From Paraphaeosphaeria minitans (taxonomy: Eukaryota > Ascomycota > Dothideomycetes > Pleosporales > Didymosphaeriaceae), in NCBI GenBank assembly GCA_015832175.1, contig WJXW01000016.1, positions 186,001 to 250,000 of the forward strand: a stretch of 64,000 nt of DNA, written 5' to 3'. Of this stretch, positions 12,916-22,819 are shown piece by piece. Each line of letters opens with the position of its first letter. Within the stretch, counting starts at the first letter, position 1. The position numbers were made by a program, and so were the translations under genes. The notes below the pieces were generated by a model. That model searched no databases, had not been told where the DNA came from, and saw only the letters and a list, made by a program, of their open reading frames with translations.

Positions 12916-14350
12916 GTTAGAACTGCCTTCTACTACAGAATAGAAGAAGAAAATAAATTTAAAGTTAAAAGAGTTTTAGAATATAATTAGTAAGATAAAA
13001 TATACCTTATTAAATAGAAAGGTTACCTACACAGCGAAAACACTTAGGAACTAGTAGCCTACCTAGGGAACTATTAACAAAAAATTAAGAAATTTTATAG
13101 ACACCTAACATAATATAATATTATCCTTACTTAGAAAAGTAAAGTTACAAAGTTATCCTAGAACTCTAGAAGAAGATTGTTTATTACTAACTAAACAGAC
13201 GTGCTAAGCTCTGTAGGACTTATAAGCTAAGTAGGCTAAACTAGATTCTTCTCTAACTCTATTAGCGTAGCACTTTCTACTATAATTACCTCTCTAGTAC
13301 GCTTTTTGTTCTACGCTAACTATTTTAATAACTACTTTTCTTTTACGCACGCTATATATAGCGCCTTAAATATAGTATTTTATTCTTTATACTCATCTAA
13401 TATTTACGCCTTTAATTTCTTCTTTTTAGACACTAACCGCAAGAACTTATTTTAAGTAATAGCTACGTCGCACTTTAATCTTTATTTCTAACACTTACTA
13501 CACTTCCCTAAGCTAATATAGACTTTATATATATAAAAATGCACCTTATAAAAAGAACACTTAAATACTATAATAGCACTGTAATTTTTAATAGTAAAGA
13601 TAAGGTTACGATAACATTTTATACTATTGTAATTAGTAGGCATAATTCTTTAGGACAAAGAATAGGAAGGGAGGGAATAATATTATGAACTAGATAGTAA
13701 TATAGGAGTTAGGCGCTTATAAAGGTATAATAAAGTAATAATAGGGTTATAGATGTAATAAAGAAATGCTAAGAGGCTTAGATTAGATTACGTAATGCGC
13801 TTAGCCACTTAGAAGCCCTAAGCAGCTAAGTAGGTTACGTAATATGCTTAGTTACTTAAGAGCACTAAGTAGTAGAGCAGCCTTAGTATATAGGAATATA
13901 AACATAGGCCTTTATACTTATATTTAATCTGTTTATTAATCTATTGTTTAGATTCTAGTAGACCAAATTGTTAGCTTATTACACTTTATTAAGATACTAA
14001 CGTATTAATAAGACCTTCCACCTCCTATAAGTACTCCTGCCTGAGAACCAACCTTAACCCTTTAGGACTAGCTACCCTATTGGATTTAACAATTACATAA
14101 TAAGTTAAATTACTAAAGATAATAGTTTTATAAGTTTTTAAAGGGTAGAAGTTAAGCTTCTACTACTAAACTTATATATCTAGGGCTAGAGGATTGGATC
14201 TAAAAGACCTAATAGGCCCGAGGTTAACGTATATAGAATAAGCATATTTACTACAGAGTAGCCCATAACACTTATAATAGAGCTACGACACAGAGATAAA
14301 GGACAGAACAATTAATCCTTATTATAATAACATGTTTAACAGCTTCTATT
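12916..14350. repeat. AT-rich degenerate repeat DNA to the repeat/gene boundary
   Basis: The same CTA/TAG-rich, CA-poor composition continues past the Copia element with no recognisable domain. A 47-bp tandem duplication lies at 13,788-13,880. From about 14,340 the sequence turns abruptly into ordinary balanced DNA (GTTGTGTTGTAGGTGCGTTTG), marking the edge of the RIP-affected block. 14,351-14,767 holds no gene; a TATAAAAG lies near 14,389. Confidence 0.6.
13788..13880 (+). repeat. Diverged 47-bp tandem duplication
   Basis: Two neighbouring units begin TTACGTAAT and continue with a GCTTAG..ACTTA..AG..CTAAG pattern. They differ mainly by C/T and G/A changes, as expected if both copies were mutated by RIP. 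Confidence 0.5.
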
Positions 14351-14767
14351 GTTGTGTTGTAGGTGCGTTTGCCTTGAGTGAGGAATATAAAAGAATGAGT
14401 TGAGTTCTCCTATCCAAAATCTATCATACAAATCCAACTACTCCGATTGTCCATCAGGTCTCTTTTTGTCTTGTCTGGTTGGCGCTTCCTTTTTCCTGTT
14501 CCCTGATCAGCTATCTTAAACGACAGCTGATCGGCCCTATGTTTCTCCGATTCTCCATCGTAGGCCAACCTTTACACTACACTATTATTAACACGATTTT
14601 TCTACTAGGGACCTTGGCAAGATACGTTACTGCCCACCACCAAGTATCCAGAGATACGTTTATCATGTTACATCCGACATTTTGGCACTTACAGTATCCA
14701 CCCATTCTCTAAGGTCAGCCCACAACAGTGAAATAGGATATAATATTACAAAAGTCTAACTAATACA

Positions 14768-17167
14768 TTACTGGTTGTCGCGCAAGTAGTTAAGAGCACT
14801 TCCAGCCCTTAGCCAGTGTAGTTGCCCCTTGCTATAGGTATGTTTTACCTCACATTCCCACGTTGTCCCATCCTTCGTGTGTACTTGCATTACTAGACTT
14901 AATCCTGGCTGCAATTGAGCTTCCTCTGCACCCTTCAGTGTGATCCTATCACCTTCCAGTATGCGATCGTACATCTCAGGATCAACGAATGTCAATGGCA
15001 ACATGCCCTGCTTCTTCAAGTTCGTCTCATGGATACGCGCGAACGAGCGCGCAATGACAGTCAAGCCGCCAAGATACCGTGGTTCCAACGCTGCATGCTC
15101 TCGGGAAGAACCCTCACCATAATTCCAATCACCAATGATGCACCAAGGTGTGCCGCGTCTCTGCAAGTCCCGCGCAACTTCGTGGATGAGGGACACATTG
15201 CCATCAAGCGGGTGGATCGTGTGGCCGAGCATCTCAGGAATAGCGGGAAGGAATGCGTTGCTAGCGGCTAGGAGCATATTATTACTTATGTTTTCGAGGT
15301 GCCCTCGATATTTGTACCAAGGGCCAGCTGGGGAGATATGGTCCGTTGTGCACTTGCCCTTAACCTTCACCAGGATAGGCATGTTGTCTGTCGCGCCTGG
15401 CTGCCACTCCTTGAAGGGAGTAAGGAGCTGGAGGCGGTCTGAACTAGGATCTATCTCGACTTGGAGATGTGTGGAGTTCTCTTCCGGAGGCTGGTACAGA
15501 GGACGGCCAGTTTGGAATCTTGTTGGTAATTCGACACTTAATGGCGCCGTAAAGCGAAATTCTTGGTTTGGGCTAGGGGCCGGGAGAGAATCGGTCGTGG
15601 GATTGAAATCGATGCGGCCAGCATATGCGAAGGCCGTGACCATCTCTGGTGAAGTGACGAACGAGCATGTTCCTGGATTTCCGTCATGTCGGCCCACGAA
15701 ATTCCGATTGAAACTTGATACGACTGTATTACGCTCCCGCTTCTTCACATCAACATCGGTGCGGTCCCACTGCCCCACACAAGGCCCACATGTTGCGCTT
15801 AACACCACGGCTCCAGCATCGCGCAAAGATTGCAGTATGCCGTCAACTTCGGCGGTCGCTCGGATGTCTTCGCTGCCGGGTGCCACCAGGAAAGGCGTCT
15901 TAACTCGCTCGATGCCAGCAGCTTTCGCTTGCAAAACCAGCTGCTGGGTCTTATATAGATCTTCGTATGAGGAGTTCGTGCAGCTTCCGACCATGGCATG
16001 GCTAACCTCTGCTGGCCAATCGCTTTGCCTGACCGCGTCCTTGAGCTGAGAAAGAGGGTGCGACAGATCGGGGGTGAAAGGGCCGTTGATGTGCGGTTCC
16101 AGGGTATCCAGATCTATTTCGATAACATCATCGTAATGATGTTCAGCACCCTCATCCGGTCGGAGAAGGACATTTTGGTACTGGTTCGCTAGTTGCGCAA
16201 TGCCTGGTCGCTTTGTTGCCGAGAGATATCGAGCCATAGCATCTGTGTATGGGAACAGGCATGACGTTGAACCAATCTCGGCGGACATGTTGCATACCGT
16301 AGCCATCGAAGTAGCACTCAAAGACTCAGTACCAGGTCCGAAAAATTCAAAGACCTTACCCTTCCCTCCGGAAACTGTGGTGATGCCGGCCAGCTTGCAG
16401 ATGATGTCCTTCGTTGAAGCCCAGCCACTGAGCTTTCCAGTGAGGCGCACGCCGACCACTTTGGGACACATCACTTCCCAAGGCATGCCTGCCATTGCAT
16501 CTACGGCGTCAGATCCACCAACACCGATACCAAGCATACCCAAGCCTCCAGCATTAGGCGTATGAGAGTCGGTGCCAATAATCAGACCGCCAGGAAAAGC
16601 ATAATTCTCGAATATCGTGATGTGGATGATACCCGCACCTGGCTTCCACCAGCCGATGCCGTATTTCTTTGCGGCGCTGCTAAGGAATTTGTAAACTTCT
16701 TCATGCTCAACGAGGCCCCGCTTCAAGTCCTCTTCGGCCCCATCGCGGGAGACGATCAGGTGGTCACTGTGCACAGTAGTCGGTATCGCGACTTTGGGCA
16801 GACCGGCGCTGATAAATTGCAACAAGGCCATGGTTGCTGTTGCATCGTGACAAGCCACTCGATCGGGTCGCAAATGCAATAGTGTTTCGCCCCTTCGTAT
16901 CTCGTCGAGAGTCCAGCGAGACTCGGTTCCGTCGAATAGATGACTATAGAGGATTTTTTCGGTTAGGCTGAGCGGTCGGTGTGAGCCAGCCCTGACTCTT
17001 TCCAATTGTGCGATGCGACTGTCATAGTCGAGCGGCGTATGTGGGTTCAGGGGACTGATTGAAATCCGAGGCGCAACAGACGCCAATCCTCGTACATTTG
17101 AAAGATGCCGTGCTGGTCGTGAGCGAGAGCATGCTGCCCAGACCGTACTGGTGTTGGTAGGGAGCAT
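14768..17167 (-). CDS. Aconitate hydratase paralogue, mitochondrial type
   Basis: A single exon of 799 residues. I start at the ATG at 17,165-17,167, not at the 5' end of the open frame (17,497), because it gives an N-terminus like a mitochondrial leader (MLPTNTSTVWAACSRSRPAR, Arg/Ser-rich, no acidic residue) and the usual fungal aconitase length. Aconitases interconvert citrate, cis-aconitate and isocitrate with a 4Fe-4S cluster. The cluster cysteines are in VGSCTNSS (C396) and CGPCVGQW (C460, C463). GTDSHTPNAGG (199-209), NRNFVGRHDGNPGT (487-500) and the swivel-domain GEGSSREHAALEPR are intact, so it should be active. HSDHL (133-137) replaces the usual HCDHL. Its place beside a tricarboxylate carrier and a regulator suggests a specialised paralogue instead of the housekeeping enzyme. 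Confidence 0.93.
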   Translation of the reverse strand: MLPTNTSTVWAACSRSRPARHLSNVRGLASVAPRISISPLNPHTPLDYDSRIAQLERVRAGSHRPLSLTEKILYSHLFDGTESRWTLDEIRRGETLLHLRPDRVACHDATATMALLQFISAGLPKVAIPTTVHSDHLIVSRDGAEEDLKRGLVEHEEVYKFLSSAAKKYGIGWWKPGAGIIHITIFENYAFPGGLIIGTDSHTPNAGGLGMLGIGVGGSDAVDAMAGMPWEVMCPKVVGVRLTGKLSGWASTKDIICKLAGITTVSGGKGKVFEFFGPGTESLSATSMATVCNMSAEIGSTSCLFPYTDAMARYLSATKRPGIAQLANQYQNVLLRPDEGAEHHYDDVIEIDLDTLEPHINGPFTPDLSHPLSQLKDAVRQSDWPAEVSHAMVGSCTNSSYEDLYKTQQLVLQAKAAGIERVKTPFLVAPGSEDIRATAEVDGILQSLRDAGAVVLSATCGPCVGQWDRTDVDVKKRERNTVVSSFNRNFVGRHDGNPGTCSFVTSPEMVTAFAYAGRIDFNPTTDSLPAPSPNQEFRFTAPLSVELPTRFQTGRPLYQPPEENSTHLQVEIDPSSDRLQLLTPFKEWQPGATDNMPILVKVKGKCTTDHISPAGPWYKYRGHLENISNNMLLAASNAFLPAIPEMLGHTIHPLDGNVSLIHEVARDLQRRGTPWCIIGDWNYGEGSSREHAALEPRYLGGLTVIARSFARIHETNLKKQGMLPLTFVDPEMYDRILEGDRITLKGAEEAQLQPGLSLVMQVHTKDGTTWECEVKHTYSKGQLHWLRAGSALNYLRDNQ

Positions 17168-17339
17168 GAGGATCGTCCGTCCAGTGGGCACCCACACAAG
17201 GGAGTGCAAGAGTTCGTTGAAAGAAAATAATAAAAACTTGATCGCAAGAACGGTCTCTTTTCTGCGTCCCGAAAAGCGGAACATAAAAAGTCGGCGTGTA
17301 GCTTGCAAAGGGTAGTGATCTGTATGGCCTCCGATTGGT

Positions 17340-17351
17340 CGGACTACTCCG
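17340..17351. promoter_or_regulatory. CGG-N6-CCG element upstream of the aconitase
   Basis: CGGACTACTCCG lies 173 bp upstream of the aconitase ATG, in the 359-bp gap before the regulator gene. CGG triplets in inverted orientation six bases apart are classic binding sites of Zn2Cys6 dimers. A CCAAT box (read as ATTGG) lies just upstream in TCCGATTGG. Confidence 0.55.
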
Positions 17352-17526
17352 GAAGGACTGTTGGACGGCTCCGCCACACTAAACAAGCCGAGGCTTCTAC
17401 CATAGTGCCGCATGATAAACACGCATGGTAATACAACATTCCTCTGGACCGAGTAGATACCACGTGGAGAGCTCTGTCGCATATGCAGATTAACCACTCA
17501 CCTTGACAAACACGAAAAGATATTCA

Positions 17527-19630
17527 TCATGGCTTCTTGTTCACAAGTGCATCTATTGCCCTACCGATGGTCTCTTTTCCCCTTTTGACTGACGGCCACC
17601 ACTCTCCTCCAACACTTAGAAGATTGGTACAAGTCCTGAGATCTGTCATAGCTGTAGAGAGAGGAACAGACCTCTGAACCGAAGACGAAGTCCAAAGACA
17701 ATAAATCATGGTTGCTCCAGAGGAGAAAACCCCATGTACGCTGCGCCAGGATTGGAAAAAGCCCTCTGCATTGTGCAGGCTGTTGTAGGTGTTGATACGA
17801 GAGGCTGCACATTGGTAACATATGAGCAAGGCATCTTCGCTCGGATGCGGTATAATCTGCGATGGCTGATACAAGAGTATCATAGCTGCGAAGAATTGAC
17901 TTTTTACTTTGAGTTCGTACCGGCGTATCTCTGCTTGATCGTCTGCGTCAGCAGCGTCATGTCGCAGTGCGCAAGCCACAGAATGGAGCTCTCGTCGCCA
18001 CGTTTCTAAACGCTGTCGTATTGCATTTTGTGTCGAGTGATGATCCGCAGGCCAAGAGTAAAAGCTGACTTCTCCAGGAAGGTGATAAAATAGCAACTTG
18101 ATCTCTGATATGATAGGATCCAGTTTGAAACGATGGATCGAGAATGACACAATGGCAGGAATGGACGTTCCAGGAACTAGGTCCGAAGAACCCAAATCAG
18201 CGGCATCGGCTTGGACGTCCTGAAGGCTGGGCAGCTGGACGTCAAATGTCTCATCTCGAATGCCGAGCGGGCGGCCTTGAATAGTAGCCACAGATCTGAA
18301 TATGGTCAACAAGATCGCATCGTCGGATTGCAGAACAGTTACCTATCTAGGTGATAAACCGAGAAGAACACCATTTTGCGAGTCAAAATCGCGGCGGCAG
18401 AAATATCATCTCCACTTTTTGGCATCCTGTGCAGTCCTAGATCAATGCATTGTGCCATTGCAGTGTATGTCAAGGTCCATATGTTTACTTCTGTAGGGGT
18501 GAGCAAACTGTGTACAGCTGCAAGTAGAATGGCCTGCAGAGTCGCTACAGACGTATTGGAAAGGCAGTGATGAGCAACGGACGTTGCCACCCGATAAAAT
18601 TGGTCTGGCGCAAAGTCGTACATTCTTTGACGCGTCCTGATCGTAGCAGCCAGCGTGAAAGCCATGAAAACATGGAAAGTCGCTGTGAAGATGGATATTG
18701 GGGTTTTATTGATACCCCGCAAATGAGAAAACTCTCCATTGTACGCGAAAGGCTCAATTGTCGTAACCCAGCCATTAAAGCCAAGCTCCGCAGATGGCTC
18801 TGCAGTAGCGCATTGATACAAAGCCTCAATCGCATTTACGAGAGAACCTGGATGTAAGAAGGGATGTTCAACGTGAATGCTGCGCAGATAAGTGTCTAGC
18901 AGAATTTGAGCATCTTCCCGGGCGGGTAGACTCTGTTCAGTGTCAGCTAACTCCATGTCATCACTCAAGTGGCCCTTACTTTGCGCAGAGTTTCGTATAC
19001 GAGCCTGCATGACTCTTTCAGACGCTTTGCATGTGCGAAAGGAACCGGTTTTCCGGATGGACTGGGTTGAGAATAGATGCTGGGCGTGTTGCCTGCTCGT
19101 GCCTGAGCAATTGTTTCAGGCGAGCCTAAACCGATGAGAGAAGTGAAAAGTCGGCCCGAGGAAGTGCCCAGATAATGAAGCTGTCGAGAATCTGAACTCA
19201 AACTCAATAAGCCGAGATCTAGTGCCACAGAGCGCGCCTCTGTAGCAAAGGGTTGGTCGTGCGGCACCTGCTCCTGGGTGGCAGCAAAATTCCGTTTCGG
19301 TGGAGAGGCGGTATCTTCTGTTTCCACCGTCATAGTCTCGGGGACCTCGCCGGGGTTTGTAGCTTCTTGAAACCGGAGGTCTACCTTCGGTCCTTCATCC
19401 ATATTCACATGAGGAGCGTGGCGACGCAACTGCTCTTCGAGCCAATCAATACGAGCGCGAGCATTGGCGGCGAAGTCGCGAGGAATCGAGATAGAGTTGT
19501 TCCGTCCATCGACGTCCAGACAGATTTCGCAAGCCTTCTGGCAGTTGCTGCACGCTGGTATGCCGCCGTCGCACTTTATTCTTTTTGCGCGGCAGCGCCG
19601 ACACGCGATGCGAACCTTGGAAGTCATCAC
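17527..19630 (-). CDS. Zn2Cys6 transcription factor of module A
   Basis: Three exons (19,630-18,980; 18,932-18,343; 18,295-17,527) with two 47-nt introns give 669 residues. Both introns have GTAA donors and CAG acceptors and both junctions keep the frame. The N-terminus has a full binuclear cluster, C10-x2-C13-x6-C20-x6-C27-x2-C30-x6-C37, followed by a short linker and a coiled-coil-like ARIDWLEEQLRR dimerisation stretch. Residues from about 215 onward form the fungal-specific regulatory (MHR) domain, with DTYLRSIHVEHPFLHP and QCIDLGLHR. It lies between the aconitase and the carrier, so it is the natural candidate regulator of module A and of the CGG-N6-CCG sites. No such site is evident in its own upstream region, 19,631-20,100, which holds nothing else I can name. 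Confidence 0.9.
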
Positions 19631-20100
19631 ATGTTATGCGCAAGGCCCACACAAATGAGAGGCGTGACCGAATTGACATGTATGGATGGGTGAGGAGATG
19701 GATGTGCATCGTGTACGGTACCTACCAATGGGTGGGAAAAGACCCTGACGCTTAGCGAGCATGTGACTTAGATCGAGCCCCGATGCCTATCATACTGGGT
19801 AGGTAGAGCCGGAAAATCATACTACTCCCTTTCAATGCATGTTCTATCCCTTTGCCAGGAAATGGTCCCTAATAAACAACGTCTCATATCTACTCCTTTT
19901 AGATGTATGATAATTACGACTCTGTTGATCACTTCCTAGGTACCGATATTTACATCGAACAGCTTTTCGGGTTTCCCAAAGGAGATTTGATCGCTCACCG
20001 CGAGATGAGGCCAGATACTACCATGTGAGCCCCGTCATAGTCACTGTGACGTTCAAAGCTAATCATAGAGTCAGAGTCTTTCGCATTTGGGTACATTCCG

Positions 20101-21117
20101 TTACGCTATCACCACCGCCGCCTGGGTACTTTTTGCGTGCCTTCGTGCCTCCACTGACGTCAACAGCTGCACTACTTGCTCGTATATAGTGAACGATATG
20201 GCACCCGAAACCTTTGGAAATAATGATCAACTGATAGAGCGCGGGGGTATACTGGAGATACTTACGCTGAGGCGCACCAATCGTGGAGTGGTCCCCTTCC
20301 AAAGTAGTCGAAGGCCACCGCGTTGCACCAACTGACGGGCGCAATCCAATGAGCTTTTGTACATATCTCTGCCTGCGGCACTCTGCAACTGTGTTTTTAC
20401 GTTGTCAAAAGGCATTGTACAGTACACGGTAATGACACCTGCTAAGGAGCCCGCCACCACGCTGGTTGATGCACCCATGTATGGGCTCAGCGTTGACGAG
20501 AGGAGGCTGTAGCTGGTGAAGCGCACCATCGCATTTGACGACTGTTTGAGTGTAACGGGCCATACGCCGCGGAAAAACCCCATCGGACCTTCAAGCATAA
20601 GCACGCTCCGAATAATTTGCATACTCGATTTGGACGCTCGTGCTCCTGCACCGTCGTCGATCAACCTTGTCTTGATGTTTTCGCCCGGCGTCAATACTAG
20701 GACGCTCTCTGCAACACCCGCACACAGGCCCGCCATCATGTTTCCGAACACGGTCGTTTTCCCGGACGTATCTTTGGGCATGAAATCGCGAGCGGTATCG
20801 AACGTGAAAAACCGGATCCCGGATTTGGAAGCATTCGATATGCAGAACGCAGGACCACCAACATATAGCCTAGCGATGCCATGAGTACGTACTGTTGATA
20901 GCAGAATTCGGATGGGCGACTGTGTTGCACTATTATGCCCACGAAACAGTTGCTGTCGTGTCTTGACATATTCCGTGGGATACTTGTACTCATCAGTAAT
21001 CGTTTCAAGTATTTGTTTAAGTTCAAGAATACTAACGGTCACCATAGACTCGATGCCTCCAGCAGCTGCACCAGCTATGACCGACTGCAAAGGTGTAGCT
21101 TTGAGACGCTCCGACAT
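20101..21117 (-). CDS. Mitochondrial tricarboxylate carrier (Ctp1/MttA-like)
   Basis: Three exons (21,117-21,037; 20,982-20,266; 20,211-20,101) give 302 residues, the normal length of an SLC25 carrier. Intron 1 (54 nt) has no stop and keeps frame, so an unspliced reading inserts 18 false residues; splicing restores SMVTYPTEYVKTR. Intron 2 (54 nt) joins RLVRLS to VSGAISFTIYE. Carrier signatures occur in each third: YPTEYVKTR, TPGENIKTR and MPFDNVKTQ. The middle repeat (EGPMGFFRGVWPVTLKQSSNAMVRF) matches the citrate-transporter branch. It would exchange tricarboxylates such as citrate, isocitrate or cis-aconitate across the inner membrane. Start chosen at MSERLKATPLQSVIAG; an upstream in-frame stretch is not carrier-like. 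The promoter is shared with the divergent amidohydrolase. Confidence 0.9.
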
Positions 21118-21351
21118 GTTGATCAAGATAGAATTTTGATAATATGGCTCATGCCTTGTTACCCCGGGATTTCGAGATTTCACTCACGACTAAAAATCTA
21201 CTTAGGTATCTCCACAAATTGAACATAATTACTATCACTAAGGACTTGTCCGTGACACTCTTCCGAGCTGAGGCTTAATCTTAGGTGCAACGCGGCGACT
21301 CAATGAAACTAGTAGGTAAGACATGCACCCGGGGGGCGTGGTGGTGGAGTC

Positions 21352-21365
21352 CCGGAGTACTCCGG
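21352..21365. promoter_or_regulatory. Perfect palindrome with CGG-N6-CCG between carrier and amidohydrolase
   Basis: CCGGAGTACTCCGG is a perfect 14-bp palindrome containing CGG-AGTACT-CCG. It lies 235 bp from the carrier ATG and 233 bp from the amidohydrolase ATG, the middle of a 480-bp divergent promoter. It fits a Zn2Cys6 dimer site acting on both genes. Confidence 0.6.
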
Positions 21366-21597
21366 CTCCTTTAGCCCCACTTAGGTACCTAGCGTACCTT
21401 GCATGGGGACCATGTCCCTTCTCTGTTAGCCAAGTGCCCTCATCGCGACTGTATTCCGTGTTATGGCCATACGCGAAGTTTAGTAATCCCGAAAGATTAT
21501 AATCAACTTAGGTTCGGCTTTCATGTCCTGCCGCAAATCACATCATAATTTCAAGACCACACAATCATACCTACAACACAAAACCACGGGCGAGAAT

Positions 21598-22604
21598 ATG
21601 ACTCTAACAATAGCGCACAAAACAGTTCTGGGAGAATGCGAGAATCTCTTCCCGAACGGTGGATGGGATGTGCACCATCATATTTTCGAGCGTAAGTGAG
21701 AATTACATTGAACTGACCATTACTTACGAAAGTCATAGCCTCCAGATTCCAGTATTCTCCCGATAGACATCTTACCCCACCAGCTGCATCAACAAAGCAT
21801 TACCTGGAATGGAAATCCAAACTGGGTCTTACCCACTCAGTACTCACTCATGGTCTGTCGTACGGAGATGATTGCACGTCTCTGAGAGCATTCGTACCGG
21901 AGTTGGGCAAAAGCTGCACGTTGGGAATTGGCGTGATAGATCCGTCAACAGTCACTCCTCATGATCTGCAGGGTATGCGGGAAGCTGGGATTCGGGGCAT
22001 TCGAGTCAACAATTACAAGTACAACGCTATGCACAACGTCGAACGCCAGAAAGTCGCATTGAGAGATCATGCTGCGGTCTTGAAACAGCACTGCCCGGAA
22101 TGGAGCATATCGTTTACCCACATACATCCAGAGTTCTGGGGTGAATTGACACCGGTTGTAGAAGAGATTGTGTACAGCGGTATACCTCTCATCACGGACC
22201 ACTTTGCTCTACTCAAGGCGGCTAGCATGCTCCCCGAGATGTACAAGGCTGATATAACTTCACAACCCGGATTTGCTGATATCGTATCTCTCTTACGATC
22301 CGGCGCTCTATACATCAAAATCAGCGCGCCGTACCGAGTGAGCGACTTGGCACCCGACTACGAAGACGTGCAGCCTTTAGTCATGGCACTGGTAGAAGCG
22401 AATCCTCGACGCATATTGTGGGGCAGCGATTGGCCACATACACCGAGAATGAAGGTCAGGTCAGCAGAAGAGGCTGTTCAGGAAACTCCGTATCTCAAAG
22501 TCGATGATCGGGCGTGGCTGAGACAGCTCAAGAGCTGGCTCTCAGAGGAGCACTGGCACTTGATCATGATTGAAAACCCGCAGAGGCTGTATGGTCCGCA
22601 GTAA
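21598..22604 (+). CDS. Amidohydrolase-2 family hydrolase, LigI-like (PDC lactonase type)
   Basis: Two exons (21,598-21,691 and 21,733-22,604) around a 41-nt intron give 321 residues. The frame is closed upstream of the intron, so exon 1 is needed to supply the ATG and the N-terminal motif GGWDVHHHIF (about 21-31), the HxH of the TIM-barrel amidohydrolases. SFTHIHPEFW, ITDHFAL and the terminal RILWGSDWPHTPRMK (about 265-280) are the remaining family motifs; the Asp in GSDWPH is the usual general acid/base. Close bacterial relatives hydrolyse 2-pyrone-4,6-dicarboxylate, a lactone of a tricarboxylic acid. A lactone of an aconitase-related tricarboxylate is a plausible substrate here, but this is inference. 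It converges with the SMP-30-like gene. Confidence 0.82.
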
Positions 22605-22819
22605 TGAATTGATCTATCTTAGTTATCTCCTAATCAGTTCAAGTCTCGTGGTTCTTTGAAGTGGGTCCGCATTGCTCTCACAGTTTGAACATTTCCATCG
22701 CGCACGAAACAATCGATCTCATTTTGCATCTCGGTGGAACGTGATGCCAGTTGGATTACATAAGACATTTCCCATAGGCACTCCAACTCTTATTACCAGT
22801 TGTTTATGATGTTTCCGCC

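Noticed and set aside
12916..12920. GTTAG as a sure target-site duplication of the Copia element
   Set aside because: It differs from GGTAG on the left by G/T, which RIP does not explain, so I keep it only as a possibility.
14479..14712. 77-codon open frame near the repeat boundary
   Set aside because: It begins with TTG, has no ATG near its start and matches no family; the hydrophobic content follows from T-rich DNA.
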